DNA of 64,000 nucleotides from JAFMJV01 sp034436555 (GTDB lineage: Bacteria; Chloroflexota; Limnocylindria; Limnocylindrales; CSP1-4), in NCBI GenBank assembly GCA_034436555.1, contig DAOTUU010000040.1:1-64000 (forward strand). The letters run 5' to 3'. Below, piece by piece: positions 25,107 through 33,579 of the stretch; positions within the stretch are counted from its first letter, which is position 1, and every line of letters begins with the position of its first letter. Made by a program: the position numbers and the translations under genes. The notes beneath the pieces were generated by a model that saw only the letters and a list, made by a program, of their open reading frames with translations, made no database searches and was not told the origin of the DNA.

Positions 25107-26663
25107 ATGACCATCGACACGCTCATCGTCGGCGGCGGATCGGCTGGCTGCGTCCTGGCGAACCGGCTGTCGGAGGATCCGACACGGAAGGTGGTGCTGC
25201 TGGAGGCGGGTCCCGACCACCCGGACTTCGACCGCGCGCCCGACCTGGTGCGGCTGGCGTATGGCGGGGTCGCCGTGCTCGATCAGCTGGCCGCGCTCGA
25301 CTGGGCGTACCAGGCGCAGGGCTCCACGACCAGTCCGATGATCCGCATCCCGCGGGGCCGTCTGATGGGTGGCTCCGGGTCCATCAACGGCACGATCTTC
25401 CTGCGCGGCCTGCCCGAGGACTTCGAGCGGTGGGCCGCGCTGGTGGGTCCCGAGTGGGGCTGGGCACCCATGCGCGAGGCGCTCCGGGCCATCGAGGCCG
25501 ACGCATGGGGTCGCGACGAGGATCACGGGCGGGACGGGCCGGTGGCGATCCATCGCTGGCCGCGCGAGCAGTGGGTGGACACCCAGGCGCGCTTCGTCCA
25601 GGCGTGCCTGGATGCGGGGTACGGAGCGGCCGCCGACGCGAACGCGCCCGACGCCATGGGCGTGGCGCCGATGCCCCTGAATCAGCTGGCAGGGACGCGG
25701 GTGACGCCGGCGCGAGCGTTCCTGACCGACGCCGTGCGGGCCCGTCCGAACCTGGTGATCCGACCGCTCACGCGCGCGCTCCGGGTGGAGGTCCAGGACG
25801 GCCGGGCGACCGGCGTCGTGGCGACCGGAGGGGGCACGGCCGGTGGCGGGACCACGGAGGTCATCCGGGCGGGCGAGATCATCCTCGCGGCGGGCGCCGT
25901 GGGCAGCGCTCAGCTGCTGCTGCTGTCGGGCGTGGGTCCGGCGGATGCGTCGCGGAATCTGGGCATCCCGGTCGTCGCGGACGTTCCGGGCGTGGGCGAG
26001 GGGATGCGCGATCATCCCAAGACGTGGATCGCGTGGCCGCTCCGGGACGACGCCGACCCGGCGCTCCGGCCCACGCTGCCGTGGCTCCAGACCTCGGTGC
26101 GCTACACCGCGAGCGGCTCCGACCTGCGGGGCGACATGATGCTCTACCCCAACTCGGTGATCCCGGGGCCCACGCCCGGCTCGCGCGCGTTCCGCATCGA
26201 GGCGGTCAACAACCTCCAGCTGTCGGTCGGCAGGATGTGGATCACCTCGGCGGACCCCGACGTCAAGCCCACGATCGACCTGCGGCTGCTGTCGGAGCCC
26301 CGGGACGCGGACCGGCTGGTGGACGCGATCCGGCGATCGCTGGCGCTGGCGGAGACCGCGCCGCTCGACGAGATCCTGGGGCCCGCGTACCTGCCCGCTC
26401 CGACGGACCGCGCGTCGGATGCGGCGCTGCTGGACCACGTCAGGCGCACCGTGATGACGGGGCAGCACGTCAGTTCCTCGTGCCGGCTGGGCCGCGACGG
26501 TGATCCGCTGGGCGTGGTCGATGCCTCGTGCCGGGTGAGAGGTGTCGCTGGACTGCGCGTCATCGACAGCTCCATCATGCCCGACAGCATCCGGGCGAAC
26601 ATCCATTCCGCGGTCCTGGCGCTCGCCTGGTTGATGGGTGGCCGGATCGCGGCGGGTGACTGA
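25107..26663 (+). CDS. GMC-family FAD-dependent oxidoreductase
   Basis: A 518-residue glucose-methanol-choline oxidoreductase. The FAD dinucleotide motif is VGGGSAGCVLANRLSED, the GMC signature is PRGRLMGGSGSINGTIFLRG, and catalytic residues appear as His in GQHVSSSCRLG and the Asn/His pair in RANIHSAV near the C-terminus. Closest in layout to choline dehydrogenase and alcohol or sugar dehydrogenases of this family. It probably oxidises an alcohol or sugar hydroxyl and passes electrons to a quinone or oxygen. It follows a 2-hydroxyacid dehydrogenase by 23 bases and has GGAGGAG before its ATG. Confidence 0.88.
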   Translation: MTIDTLIVGGGSAGCVLANRLSEDPTRKVVLLEAGPDHPDFDRAPDLVRLAYGGVAVLDQLAALDWAYQAQGSTTSPMIRIPRGRLMGGSGSINGTIFLRGLPEDFERWAALVGPEWGWAPMREALRAIEADAWGRDEDHGRDGPVAIHRWPREQWVDTQARFVQACLDAGYGAAADANAPDAMGVAPMPLNQLAGTRVTPARAFLTDAVRARPNLVIRPLTRALRVEVQDGRATGVVATGGGTAGGGTTEVIRAGEIILAAGAVGSAQLLLLSGVGPADASRNLGIPVVADVPGVGEGMRDHPKTWIAWPLRDDADPALRPTLPWLQTSVRYTASGSDLRGDMMLYPNSVIPGPTPGSRAFRIEAVNNLQLSVGRMWITSADPDVKPTIDLRLLSEPRDADRLVDAIRRSLALAETAPLDEILGPAYLPAPTDRASDAALLDHVRRTVMTGQHVSSSCRLGRDGDPLGVVDASCRVRGVAGLRVIDSSIMPDSIRANIHSAVLALAWLMGGRIAAGD

Positions 26664-26821
26664 CGCGTCGGGACGGCGCGGCACTCGGCGGGAACGCGTC
26701 GGCCGACCCGGGGGCATCTGTGGCATGAGCAGCATCGGCCCGGGCGGCCGGCCGTAGCCGCCGCCTACACTCGACCTGGAGCCACCGGGGCCCCGACGGC
26801 GCCGAGTGGAGGAGGTCACAG

Positions 26822-27706
26822 GTGGGCATGGTCGGGCTGCTCCTCCGTGCGGTCGCTCGATTCCTGGGCGTGGTGGTGGTCGCGGTGACGTTCGCGTTCA
26901 TGATGGAGACGCTGACCCCCCGGCCCGGCGGCGCGGACACCGGCATGCTGGAGCGGTACCTCGGCTATTGGACGGGACTGCTGGAGCCGTCGGTGGCAGG
27001 GCGCGTCCTGCGCGGACTGCCGTGGACCCTGGCCGTGATGGGCTTCGCGACCGTCCTCGCCGTCGCTGGCGGCACCGCGGTCGGGGCCTGGTTGGGCCGG
27101 CCGGGGCAGCACCGCCTCGGAGGGTTCCTCGCGGCGGCCACGGTGCCGGTCATCCTGCTGGCGAGCGTGCCCTCGTTCTTCATCGGCATGGGGCTCATCG
27201 CGGTGTTCACGCACGGGCTGCACGCGCTCCCCCCAGCGCTGGCCTTCGCGCCGACCCAGACCTGGAACGACAAGGTGGCCGTCCTGCTCGACCTCGTCCA
27301 GCACGCGGTGCTGCCCATCACCACGGTCGCGCTGGCAGGCGTGGGGGCGAGCGCCCTCACGATGCGCGCCCTCGTGACCCACAGCATGACCGAGGACCAC
27401 GCCCGGTTCGCGGAGGCGCTGGGGATGCCGTCCCGGCGCGTCCTGCTGGCGCATGGCATCCGCCCGTCCCTTGCACCGCAGGCGACCGCCCTGAGCCTGG
27501 GCCTGGGGATCGCGGTGAGCGGCGCGATCCTCGTGGAGGCGCTGTTCAGCTACCCCGGACTGGGCTGGATGCTGTGGCGAGCGGTCCAGGGCGGCGACAT
27601 CGCGATGGTCCGGGCGATCACCGTCGTGCTGGTCCTGGGCATCGCGCTCGCGGCGCTCGTGCTGGACCTCGCGCTGCCGCTGCTGGACCCGCGGATCAGG
27701 CGCTGA
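26822..27706 (+). CDS. Orphan DppB-type ABC transporter permease
   Basis: A 294-residue peptide/nickel-type permease: N-terminal helix LLLRAVARFLGVVVVAVTFA, a short periplasmic segment, an EAA-type loop (EALGMPSRRVLLAHGIRPSL), AILVEALFSYPGLGWML and a terminal DLALPLLDPRIRR. It lacks the KYGLDxP segment seen in the two other DppB-type proteins here, and no DppC, binding protein or ATPase gene lies next to it, so it is an orphan or a leftover of a lost operon. GTG start at 26822 follows GGAGGAGG; TACACT at 26766-26771 could be its -10. Its last 11 bases overlap the end of the convergent amidohydrolase. Confidence 0.78.
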   Translation: MGMVGLLLRAVARFLGVVVVAVTFAFMMETLTPRPGGADTGMLERYLGYWTGLLEPSVAGRVLRGLPWTLAVMGFATVLAVAGGTAVGAWLGRPGQHRLGGFLAAATVPVILLASVPSFFIGMGLIAVFTHGLHALPPALAFAPTQTWNDKVAVLLDLVQHAVLPITTVALAGVGASALTMRALVTHSMTEDHARFAEALGMPSRRVLLAHGIRPSLAPQATALSLGLGIAVSGAILVEALFSYPGLGWMLWRAVQGGDIAMVRAITVVLVLGIALAALVLDLALPLLDPRIRR

Positions 27707-28565
27707 TCGGGCGGCGCGTGCGCAGCAGCGTGTCCATCGTGTCACCCATGACCCACGCCAGGTCCTCCGGCTGGAAGATGTCCGCGCAGTGGACCCGCAC
27801 GACATCCAGCGTCTGGCGGAACGTGCAGGCGACCCACGGCGACACCGGGTAGTCGGAGCCCCAGGCGAGGCGGCGCGGTCCGAATGCCGCCGCGATGCGA
27901 CCGAAGACGGCCCGCTGTTCCGGGTAGGGGTACTCCGCCCACGCCCGTGACCCGTAGTAGAAGCCGGAGACCTTGACCGCGATGCCCGGTTCGTTCGCAC
28001 AGGCAAGGAGTTCCGCCAGGCCGGGTGGGTCGCAGCCCTCCACCGCGTCAGCAGCCCGAACCATGCCCTGGTGGTGCAGCAGGATGGGCAGCGTGGGGAA
28101 TGCGCGGGCCACGGTCCGGATGTCGGCGAACCATGCGGGACCGGCCGCGATGCTGGCGATGAGGTCCGCCTGCGCGGCAGCCTCGAAGAAGCGCATCCCC
28201 TCCTCGCTCACCAGCCAGCCGTCGTTCGCCTCGCCGACGTAGTGGGTGAACCCGGCGATGTGCCATCGGTCCACGGCGGCGGACAGCCGGTCGACCGCGC
28301 CGGGGGTGTGGTATTCCGGCGACCAGGCGGAGTCGATGTCCGGGAACTGGATCACCCGGTCCGGCCAGCGTCGGGAGGCCTCGAACACGTACTGGTTGTT
28401 GTCCGGGTTGTGATCGATGCGGGCGCAGATGAGCACCGCCCTGTCCACGCCCTCGGCGTCCATCTCGAACAGCAGCCGCTCGATGGTGCCTCGGTGGCCG
28501 GGGTCCGGCACACGTGTGTCGTACGGCCAGGTCGTCCAGGCGTGACAGTGGCTGTCGACGATCAT
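27696..28565 (-). CDS. Amidohydrolase 2-family TIM-barrel hydrolase
   Basis: A 289-residue metal-dependent hydrolase of the amidohydrolase-2 family (4-sulfomuconolactonase/2-pyrone-4,6-dicarboxylate lactonase group). Metal ligands visible: His-x-His in VDSHCHAW, His in LLHHQG and Asp in WGSDYPVSPW. The family includes sugar lactonases such as L-fucono-lactonase, so in this neighbourhood it may open the lactone produced by a sugar 1-dehydrogenase. It is divergent from the ornithine-cyclodeaminase-like gene and convergent with an orphan permease. Confidence 0.82.
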   Translation of the reverse strand: MIVDSHCHAWTTWPYDTRVPDPGHRGTIERLLFEMDAEGVDRAVLICARIDHNPDNNQYVFEASRRWPDRVIQFPDIDSAWSPEYHTPGAVDRLSAAVDRWHIAGFTHYVGEANDGWLVSEEGMRFFEAAAQADLIASIAAGPAWFADIRTVARAFPTLPILLHHQGMVRAADAVEGCDPPGLAELLACANEPGIAVKVSGFYYGSRAWAEYPYPEQRAVFGRIAAAFGPRRLAWGSDYPVSPWVACTFRQTLDVVRVHCADIFQPEDLAWVMGDTMDTLLRTRRPISA

Positions 28566-28666
28566 CGGGACCCTCCATCTGCCACACCGGGTGATGCAAG
28601 CCGGCGGAAACGTTCCCTGTATCCTGAGTCACAGTCCAGCCCCCTGCACGTCCGGAGTGATCGACC

Positions 28667-29623
28667 ATGGCCATCTACCTCACCGAAGCCGACATCAGCC
28701 AGCTGCTCACGATGGACGACGCGCTGACGGTGCTCGAGGAGCTGTTCGCGGCGCGATCGCGCGGCGAGATCGTCAATCGGCCGCGCATCCGGGTCCCCAT
28801 CCAGGCCGGCACCTACAACGTGATGCCCGCGGGCTGGACGTCGCGGGGGGTGGTTGGCCAGAAGGTGTACACCGCGTCCGCCAAGGGCGCCTTCTTCCAG
28901 ATCCTGCTGCACGCCGCGGACGGATCGGGGCTGCTGGCGCTCATGGGCGGCGGACGCATCAGCGGCCTGCGCACGGGTGGCGCCACGGGTCTGGCGGCGC
29001 GCGTGCTGGGCGGCGATGCGGTGGGTGGGCCGGTGGCGGTCATCGGCGCCGGGTTCCAGGCGACGATGCAGGTCCACGGCATCGTGGCCGCCACGGGTGC
29101 CTCGGAGGTGCGCGTGTTCAGCCGGTCTGCCGAGAAGCGAGAGCCGTTCGCGGCGCGCCTCGCAGAGGCGACGGGATCCGCGGTGCGTCCGGTCGCCACG
29201 GTCGAGGAGGCGCTCGACGGCGTGCGCATCGTGGTGACCATCACGAATTCCGCGGAACCCGTGCTCACGGCGGCCCAGGTGACACCGGGCATGACGGTCA
29301 TCGCGGCCGGCAACAACACCTGGCTGCGATCGGAGATCGACCCGGCCATCTTCGCGAAGGCGGACCTGGTGGTCGTGGATGACCTGCCGAACGCCCAGGT
29401 CGAGGCAGGGGAGTTGATGCGCGCCGCGGAGCTGGGCCACGTGTCCTGGGACCGCGTCGTCGCGCTGGGCGACATCATCGGCGGTGAGCGGCCGGGGCGA
29501 ACCGGCGCCGAACAGATCATCGTGTGCGAGCTCCAGGGCATCGGCATCGAGGATGTCGCGGTCGCGGAGCTGGTCCTGCGCCGGGCGAGGGAGCGCGGCG
29601 TGGGACTGGAGCTGCCCGCCTGA
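28667..29623 (+). CDS. Ornithine cyclodeaminase/mu-crystallin-family protein
   Basis: A 318-residue NAD(P)-binding protein of the ornithine cyclodeaminase/mu-crystallin family. The substrate-side Arg/Lys residues appear in RPRIRVP and KVYT, the family motif GRISGLRTGGATGLAAR is present, and the cofactor loop is VAVIGAGFQATMQ. AAGNNTWLRSEID is the usual GSN-like motif. Members reduce imines or ketimines or deaminate amino acids; which one cannot be told. The ATG follows GGAGTGA by seven bases. Downstream are a bicupin and an epimerase, possibly in the same transcript. Confidence 0.85.
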   Translation: MAIYLTEADISQLLTMDDALTVLEELFAARSRGEIVNRPRIRVPIQAGTYNVMPAGWTSRGVVGQKVYTASAKGAFFQILLHAADGSGLLALMGGGRISGLRTGGATGLAARVLGGDAVGGPVAVIGAGFQATMQVHGIVAATGASEVRVFSRSAEKREPFAARLAEATGSAVRPVATVEEALDGVRIVVTITNSAEPVLTAAQVTPGMTVIAAGNNTWLRSEIDPAIFAKADLVVVDDLPNAQVEAGELMRAAELGHVSWDRVVALGDIIGGERPGRTGAEQIIVCELQGIGIEDVAVAELVLRRARERGVGLELPA

Positions 29624-29660
29624 CGGGCGTCGCCCGCGTGACTGGGCCTGCCGACCTGCC

Positions 29661-30665
29661 ATGAAGCGCATCCCGCGGGCGAGGCGGCCGGCGATCGCCG
29701 CCGCGACGCAGGCGGCGTCGGTCCACCCCGTCACCGGTCCGCGCCGCGCCACGGGCTCCAAGAGCGATGCCTGGGTCGTGGCGCTGCCGGCGAGCCAGCC
29801 TGACGCCGGCAGCGCCATCGTGGCGTTCGCGACCGGTCGAGACTCGGTGGCCATCGCGATCGGGGGCGTCGAGGGCGAGGCCGTCCGCCGGCACACCGGT
29901 CACGACCTGGCGGTGGTGCTGCCGGAGGGATCCGGGGCGCTGCGGCATGGCGCGGATCGCGACGAGCTCGCGGAGGTCCCATACCACGGACCCTGCACGC
30001 TGGTCGTTCCGGCGGGCACATGGCACGCGATCATCCCCCATCCCGGGACACCCGCGGGCGTCGCGTTCCTGACGCGTCCGGGTGTCACCATCGACCCGTT
30101 CAGTGTCGTGGGTCCACGAGCGGAGCCTGGACTGGTGCACCTGGACACGCTGCCGGTCTCGCCCTGGCCGATGAGCCAGGCGGAGGTGGTCCCGGTGCCC
30201 GCTCCGGCTGCGGACGCCTCGTCGGTGGGCCGGTCGGTCGCCCCCGCTTCCGCGCCGGCGCGCCCGGCCCGGGTCGTCCCCTACGCTGCGCCGACGGGCG
30301 CCGACTACGCGCTGCCCCTGGACACGGGCACCGACACCCTGTTCGTGATGAGCTCGGACGGCGTGTCCTGGGACCGCGCACCGGTGGACGTGGCGGTGCA
30401 CCGCCATGACCGGGAGGATGAGTACATCGTGCTCGCGGCGGGGGCCGAGGGATGGCTGCTCAACGGTCCCACGCAGGAGTCGGTCCAGCGGATCCCGTTC
30501 CGCGGGCCCTGCGTGCTGGTCATGCCGTCGGGCAACTTCCACCGCGTCGTGCGCACGGACGGGGAGACCGTCCGGTCGATCCTGGTGTACGCACACCGGT
30601 CCCAGGCCACGGCCACCTGGGCGGACATCATCGCGCAGATCGAATGGGGGGAGCCAGAGGCATGA
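29661..30665 (+). CDS. Bicupin-like protein of unknown function
   Basis: A 334-residue protein made of two cupin-like halves joined by an Ala/Pro-rich linker (about 190-220). The C-terminal half has recognisable cupin pieces: VAVHRHDREDEYIVL and GPCVLVMPSGNFHRVV, containing the His/Glu/His metal ligands. The N-terminal half has a matching GPCTLVVPAGTWHAII block but its first motif is degenerate (RRHTGHDLAVV). This arrangement suggests an ancient internal duplication with one metal site kept. No clear catalytic assignment. It may be an isomerase, a lyase or a sensor in sugar-acid metabolism. Its stop overlaps the epimerase ATG (ATGA), so it works with that enzyme. Confidence 0.6.
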   Translation: MKRIPRARRPAIAAATQAASVHPVTGPRRATGSKSDAWVVALPASQPDAGSAIVAFATGRDSVAIAIGGVEGEAVRRHTGHDLAVVLPEGSGALRHGADRDELAEVPYHGPCTLVVPAGTWHAIIPHPGTPAGVAFLTRPGVTIDPFSVVGPRAEPGLVHLDTLPVSPWPMSQAEVVPVPAPAADASSVGRSVAPASAPARPARVVPYAAPTGADYALPLDTGTDTLFVMSSDGVSWDRAPVDVAVHRHDREDEYIVLAAGAEGWLLNGPTQESVQRIPFRGPCVLVMPSGNFHRVVRTDGETVRSILVYAHRSQATATWADIIAQIEWGEPEA

Positions 30666-31411
30666 AGATCCTGCTCGTCGGCGGCTCGGGGATGGTCGGC
30701 ACGTTCGTCACGCCGTACCTCGCGAGGGAGCACGAGCTGCGCGTGCTGGACGTGGCCCCGCCCCGCCACGCGGACCTCGTGGACTACGTCCAGGGGTCCA
30801 TCTCGAACCCGGACGACGTCGCGCGCGCGCTCGAGGGCATGGACTCCTTCGTGAACATGGTCATGCGCTCGCCGCAGGGTGGGTCGGTGACCGACCAGGA
30901 CCTGACGATCATCCGCGACAACTACGAGGTGAACACGCTCGGGCTCCACTACCTGCTCTGGATCGCGCAGGGCATGGGCATCAGGTCGGGCGTCCACACC
31001 TCCACGATGAGCGTCCACTATCGCGAGCGGTCGTGGTATCCCTCGGAGGAGACGGTGTCGCTCGACTCGCCCTCCGCGTACGGCCTCACGAAGGGCCTGG
31101 GCGAGCAGATCTGCGGCTACTTCGCGCGCTGGTTCGACATGCGCCTCATCGCGCTGCGCATCACCGGCCCACGCACCCGGGAGGCGTACCTCGCGGAACG
31201 CCGGACGCCCATCCATGAGGGCCTCTACGTGACCGACGAGGAGGACCTCGCCCGGGCGTACCTGGCGGCCATCGCCGCGGTGCAGACCGGCCATGCCCGC
31301 TTCGACGCGGTCTGGATCGCCGGGGACGAGCGCGAGGCGACCCACAACCTCACGAAGGCGCGCACCCTGCTGGGCTGGACGCCGCAGAGCCATCGACTCC
31401 TGGAGGGATAG
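30662..31411 (+). CDS. NAD-dependent epimerase/dehydratase-family protein (copy B)
   Basis: A 249-residue extended-SDR sister of the protein encoded at 23056-23829. GGSGMVG cofactor loop, VLDVAPP strand 2 and YGLTK catalytic motif are present. Codons 1-70 are 99% identical to the sister at DNA level; after codon 70 the proteins share only patches such as NYEVNTLGLH, GPRTREAYLAE and HNLTKAR. ATG start overlapping the bicupin stop by four bases. The two genes therefore sit in different operons with different partners (SDR versus bicupin) and may act on related substrates. Confidence 0.82.
   Translation: MKILLVGGSGMVGTFVTPYLAREHELRVLDVAPPRHADLVDYVQGSISNPDDVARALEGMDSFVNMVMRSPQGGSVTDQDLTIIRDNYEVNTLGLHYLLWIAQGMGIRSGVHTSTMSVHYRERSWYPSEETVSLDSPSAYGLTKGLGEQICGYFARWFDMRLIALRITGPRTREAYLAERRTPIHEGLYVTDEEDLARAYLAAIAAVQTGHARFDAVWIAGDEREATHNLTKARTLLGWTPQSHRLLEG
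30663..30873 (+). repeat. 211-bp inverted repeat, copy B
   Basis: Matches the reverse complement of 23618-23828 at all but one position (30677). Identity ends exactly after the codon run MVMRSP; beyond it the two genes differ at many bases. Confidence 0.95.
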
Positions 31412-31480
31412 GTCGTTCCAGCCGCTCGTGTCGCGGCGCGCGATCGGCGTCGTGCCCCACGACCGGGCGGCCGGGACACG

Positions 31481-31516
31481 TCACGACCCCCGGCGGTCGC
31501 CCACCGGGGGTCGTGA
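31481..31516. terminator. Perfect 13-bp hairpin between convergent genes
   Basis: TCACGACCCCCGG (31481-31493) and its exact reverse complement (31504-31516) flank a ten-base loop in the 128-bp gap between the epimerase stop and the binding-protein stop. It can serve as a two-way terminator, although no T-run follows on either side. Confidence 0.75.
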
Positions 31517-31539
31517 CTGAGGTTCGCTCGATCGGCGAC

Positions 31540-33369
31540 CTACGCGGCGCCGGTCGGCTCCAGCCGGTGGACCACCAGGTTGATGGCCTCCCAGCAGGGA
31601 TACGGTGCGACGTACGGATCATCTTCCGTGGGCCACCCGGTCCAGTAGGTCTGGTTGTAGGTCACCACGTGGAGCTCCTCGGTGAGCATGATCTCCGGCA
31701 TGTCGCGGAGGTAGATGTCCACCGCCTGGACGGCCAGGTCCATGTACTTCGAATCCTGGGCGTTGTCGGCGGGGATCGCCTCCATCTGGTCCAGGATCGC
31801 GTCGAGCTCGGGGTTGCTGTAGCGCTGGCCCTGGATGACCGACCCCGGCAGGTTCGTGCCGATGGGTGCCGTGAACTTGGTGTGCAGGTCCTTCAGCGTG
31901 TCGAACGGCTCCGACAGGCTGCCGCAGTGCACCAGCACGAGCGTGTCATGGTTGCCCGGCAGGAACCGGTTGACCCACTCGTTCGCGGGGTCGACCTCGA
32001 GCGTCGACTCGAAGCCCGCATCCTGGAGGTTCTTCTGGATGATGGGGAACGACGGCTGGAAGAACGAGGGACCGAACACCGGGACGGTCAGGACCTGGCC
32101 GTCCTTGGCCCACTTGCCGTTCGCATCCTTGGCGTAGCCCGCCGCCGTCATGTACTCGTCGACCTTCTCCTGGGAGGGGTTGTCACGGTCGTACTTGTCC
32201 AGCAGCTCCTGGATGCGGCCGGGCACCCACTGCGGCGCCATGTATGCGGAGAACGGCAGCACCATGGGGTAGTTCGCCCCTTCGTAGCCGATGTCCGAGA
32301 TCATCTGGCGGTCGATGGCGTAGTTGACCGCCAGGCGGATGTTCACGTCGCTCCACGGCTCCTTCATGTTGTTGAACAGGAAGTTGTAGCCGCAGCCGTC
32401 GGGAGCACCCCACACGGGGCCCTCGTTGTGCCAGGAGCGGAGGTTCGGGTTCTGGCCCTGCGACGCCACGAACGTGCCCGGCTGGAGCGGGTTGCCCGTG
32501 TCCACCTGGTTGGTGATGTGCAGGTTGGACATCGCGGCGTCATCCGCGACAGGGATGAGGATGAGGCGCTTGGGGTTCGGCATCCGGTCGATGCCGGGGA
32601 TCTTGCCCACGCCCCACCAGGTGTCCAGCCGGTCCGCGACCATCTGCTGCGCGTCCGACTTCACGATCTTGTACGGCCCCGTGCCGCACGGCCAACCCTG
32701 CGCCAGGTCGTAGAACTTGAACTCCTTGAAGTCCTTGTCCTGCCAGATGTGCTTGGGCAGGATGACCTGGTGGTTCTCGTGCCCGAGGGCCAGGTTGTCG
32801 CGGAAGAAGCGCGGCCCCGGCTTGGTGAGCTTGATGATCGAGGTCAGCGGATCGACGACCTCGACCTCCTTCAGCCACTCCTTGTAGATCGTGGAGTAGG
32901 TGATGGCCGGGTCGTCCACGTCGCGCAGGGCCTCGAGCGTGAACTTGACGTCGTCCGAGGTCATCTGGACGCCGTCGCACCAGGTCACGCCGTCGCGCAG
33001 CTTGAGCGTGATCTCCGTGAAGTCGTCGTTGTAGGTGAATGACTCCCCCTGCCACGGGATCAGCTCGCCCGTGTTCAGGTTGGTGTAGAACAGCGCCTCA
33101 AGGATGCCCTTGACACCCATCTCGCGCTGGTTGTTGAACGCCGGACCCTGGTTGTAGACGTTCCAGTTGTCCACGTTCGGGAGCTCCGTCACGAAGCCCC
33201 AGGGCGTGAAGATGAACGTCTCGTTCCGGGGGACCTCGGGCAGGTCGCCCTGTGCCACCGCCGGCTGCGCCGGGATGACCAGGCTCGCGACCGCGAACCC
33301 GACCAGCATCGAGGCCCGCACCCGGCTGCGCCGCCCCCCGCGGCTCGTCCCGATGGCTGCCACAGCCAT
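31540..33369 (-). CDS. Peptide/nickel-type ABC transporter substrate-binding protein
   Basis: A 609-residue family 5 solute-binding protein. The N-terminus has a basic stretch (SRGGRRSRVR) and then hydrophobic ASMLVGFAVASLVIPAQP with a cleavage site near AVAQ, a Sec-type signal. The body has the family landmarks LKLRDGVTWCDGVQMTSDDV, then YKIVKSDAQQ, IRLAVNYAIDRQMI and AAGYAKDANGKWAKDGQ. I chose the ATG at 33367-33369, which has GGAGGAGGGAAGG before it, over an ATG 39 bases upstream. It is divergent from the rest of its importer (permeases and ATPases to the right), an uncommon split that lets the binding protein have its own promoter. Confidence 0.9.
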   Translation of the reverse strand: MAVAAIGTSRGGRRSRVRASMLVGFAVASLVIPAQPAVAQGDLPEVPRNETFIFTPWGFVTELPNVDNWNVYNQGPAFNNQREMGVKGILEALFYTNLNTGELIPWQGESFTYNDDFTEITLKLRDGVTWCDGVQMTSDDVKFTLEALRDVDDPAITYSTIYKEWLKEVEVVDPLTSIIKLTKPGPRFFRDNLALGHENHQVILPKHIWQDKDFKEFKFYDLAQGWPCGTGPYKIVKSDAQQMVADRLDTWWGVGKIPGIDRMPNPKRLILIPVADDAAMSNLHITNQVDTGNPLQPGTFVASQGQNPNLRSWHNEGPVWGAPDGCGYNFLFNNMKEPWSDVNIRLAVNYAIDRQMISDIGYEGANYPMVLPFSAYMAPQWVPGRIQELLDKYDRDNPSQEKVDEYMTAAGYAKDANGKWAKDGQVLTVPVFGPSFFQPSFPIIQKNLQDAGFESTLEVDPANEWVNRFLPGNHDTLVLVHCGSLSEPFDTLKDLHTKFTAPIGTNLPGSVIQGQRYSNPELDAILDQMEAIPADNAQDSKYMDLAVQAVDIYLRDMPEIMLTEELHVVTYNQTYWTGWPTEDDPYVAPYPCWEAINLVVHRLEPTGAA

Positions 33370-33401
33370 GCTCGCCTTCCCTCCTCCGGTCCCGTGGCGG
33401 C

Positions 33402-33407
33402 TTGACA
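33402..33407 (+). promoter_or_regulatory. TTGACA -35-like hexamer on the plus strand
   Basis: A perfect TTGACA facing the permease operon, 71 bases away from the oppositely directed TTGACA. The matching -10 (CAATCC near 33425) is poor, so activity is uncertain. Both hexamers sit in the context CTTGACAC or ACTTGACACC. Confidence 0.3.
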
Positions 33408-33448
33408 CGCTGCCGCCGGCGCTGCAATCCTTTCCGGACTGCCCACGG

Positions 33449-33478
33449 ACCGTAGCCGCGGCGAGGTGGCGGTGTCAA
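33449..33478 (-). promoter_or_regulatory. Candidate promoter TTGACA-N18-TACGGT for the binding-protein gene
   Basis: On the minus strand TTGACA (33478-33473) is followed after 18 bases by TACGGT (33454-33449). This is the best -35/-10 pair found in the window and would drive the binding-protein gene with a leader of about 70 bases. Confidence 0.5.
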
Positions 33479-33579
33479 GTCGGGACCGGATCGCCTCCCA
33501 CAGAGCGGCCCGCGGACCGTGTGAGGTGGGTGGCGCCCGTCCCGGATGGTCGGGCGCCTGGAGGGGAGGAGCCGCCGGG

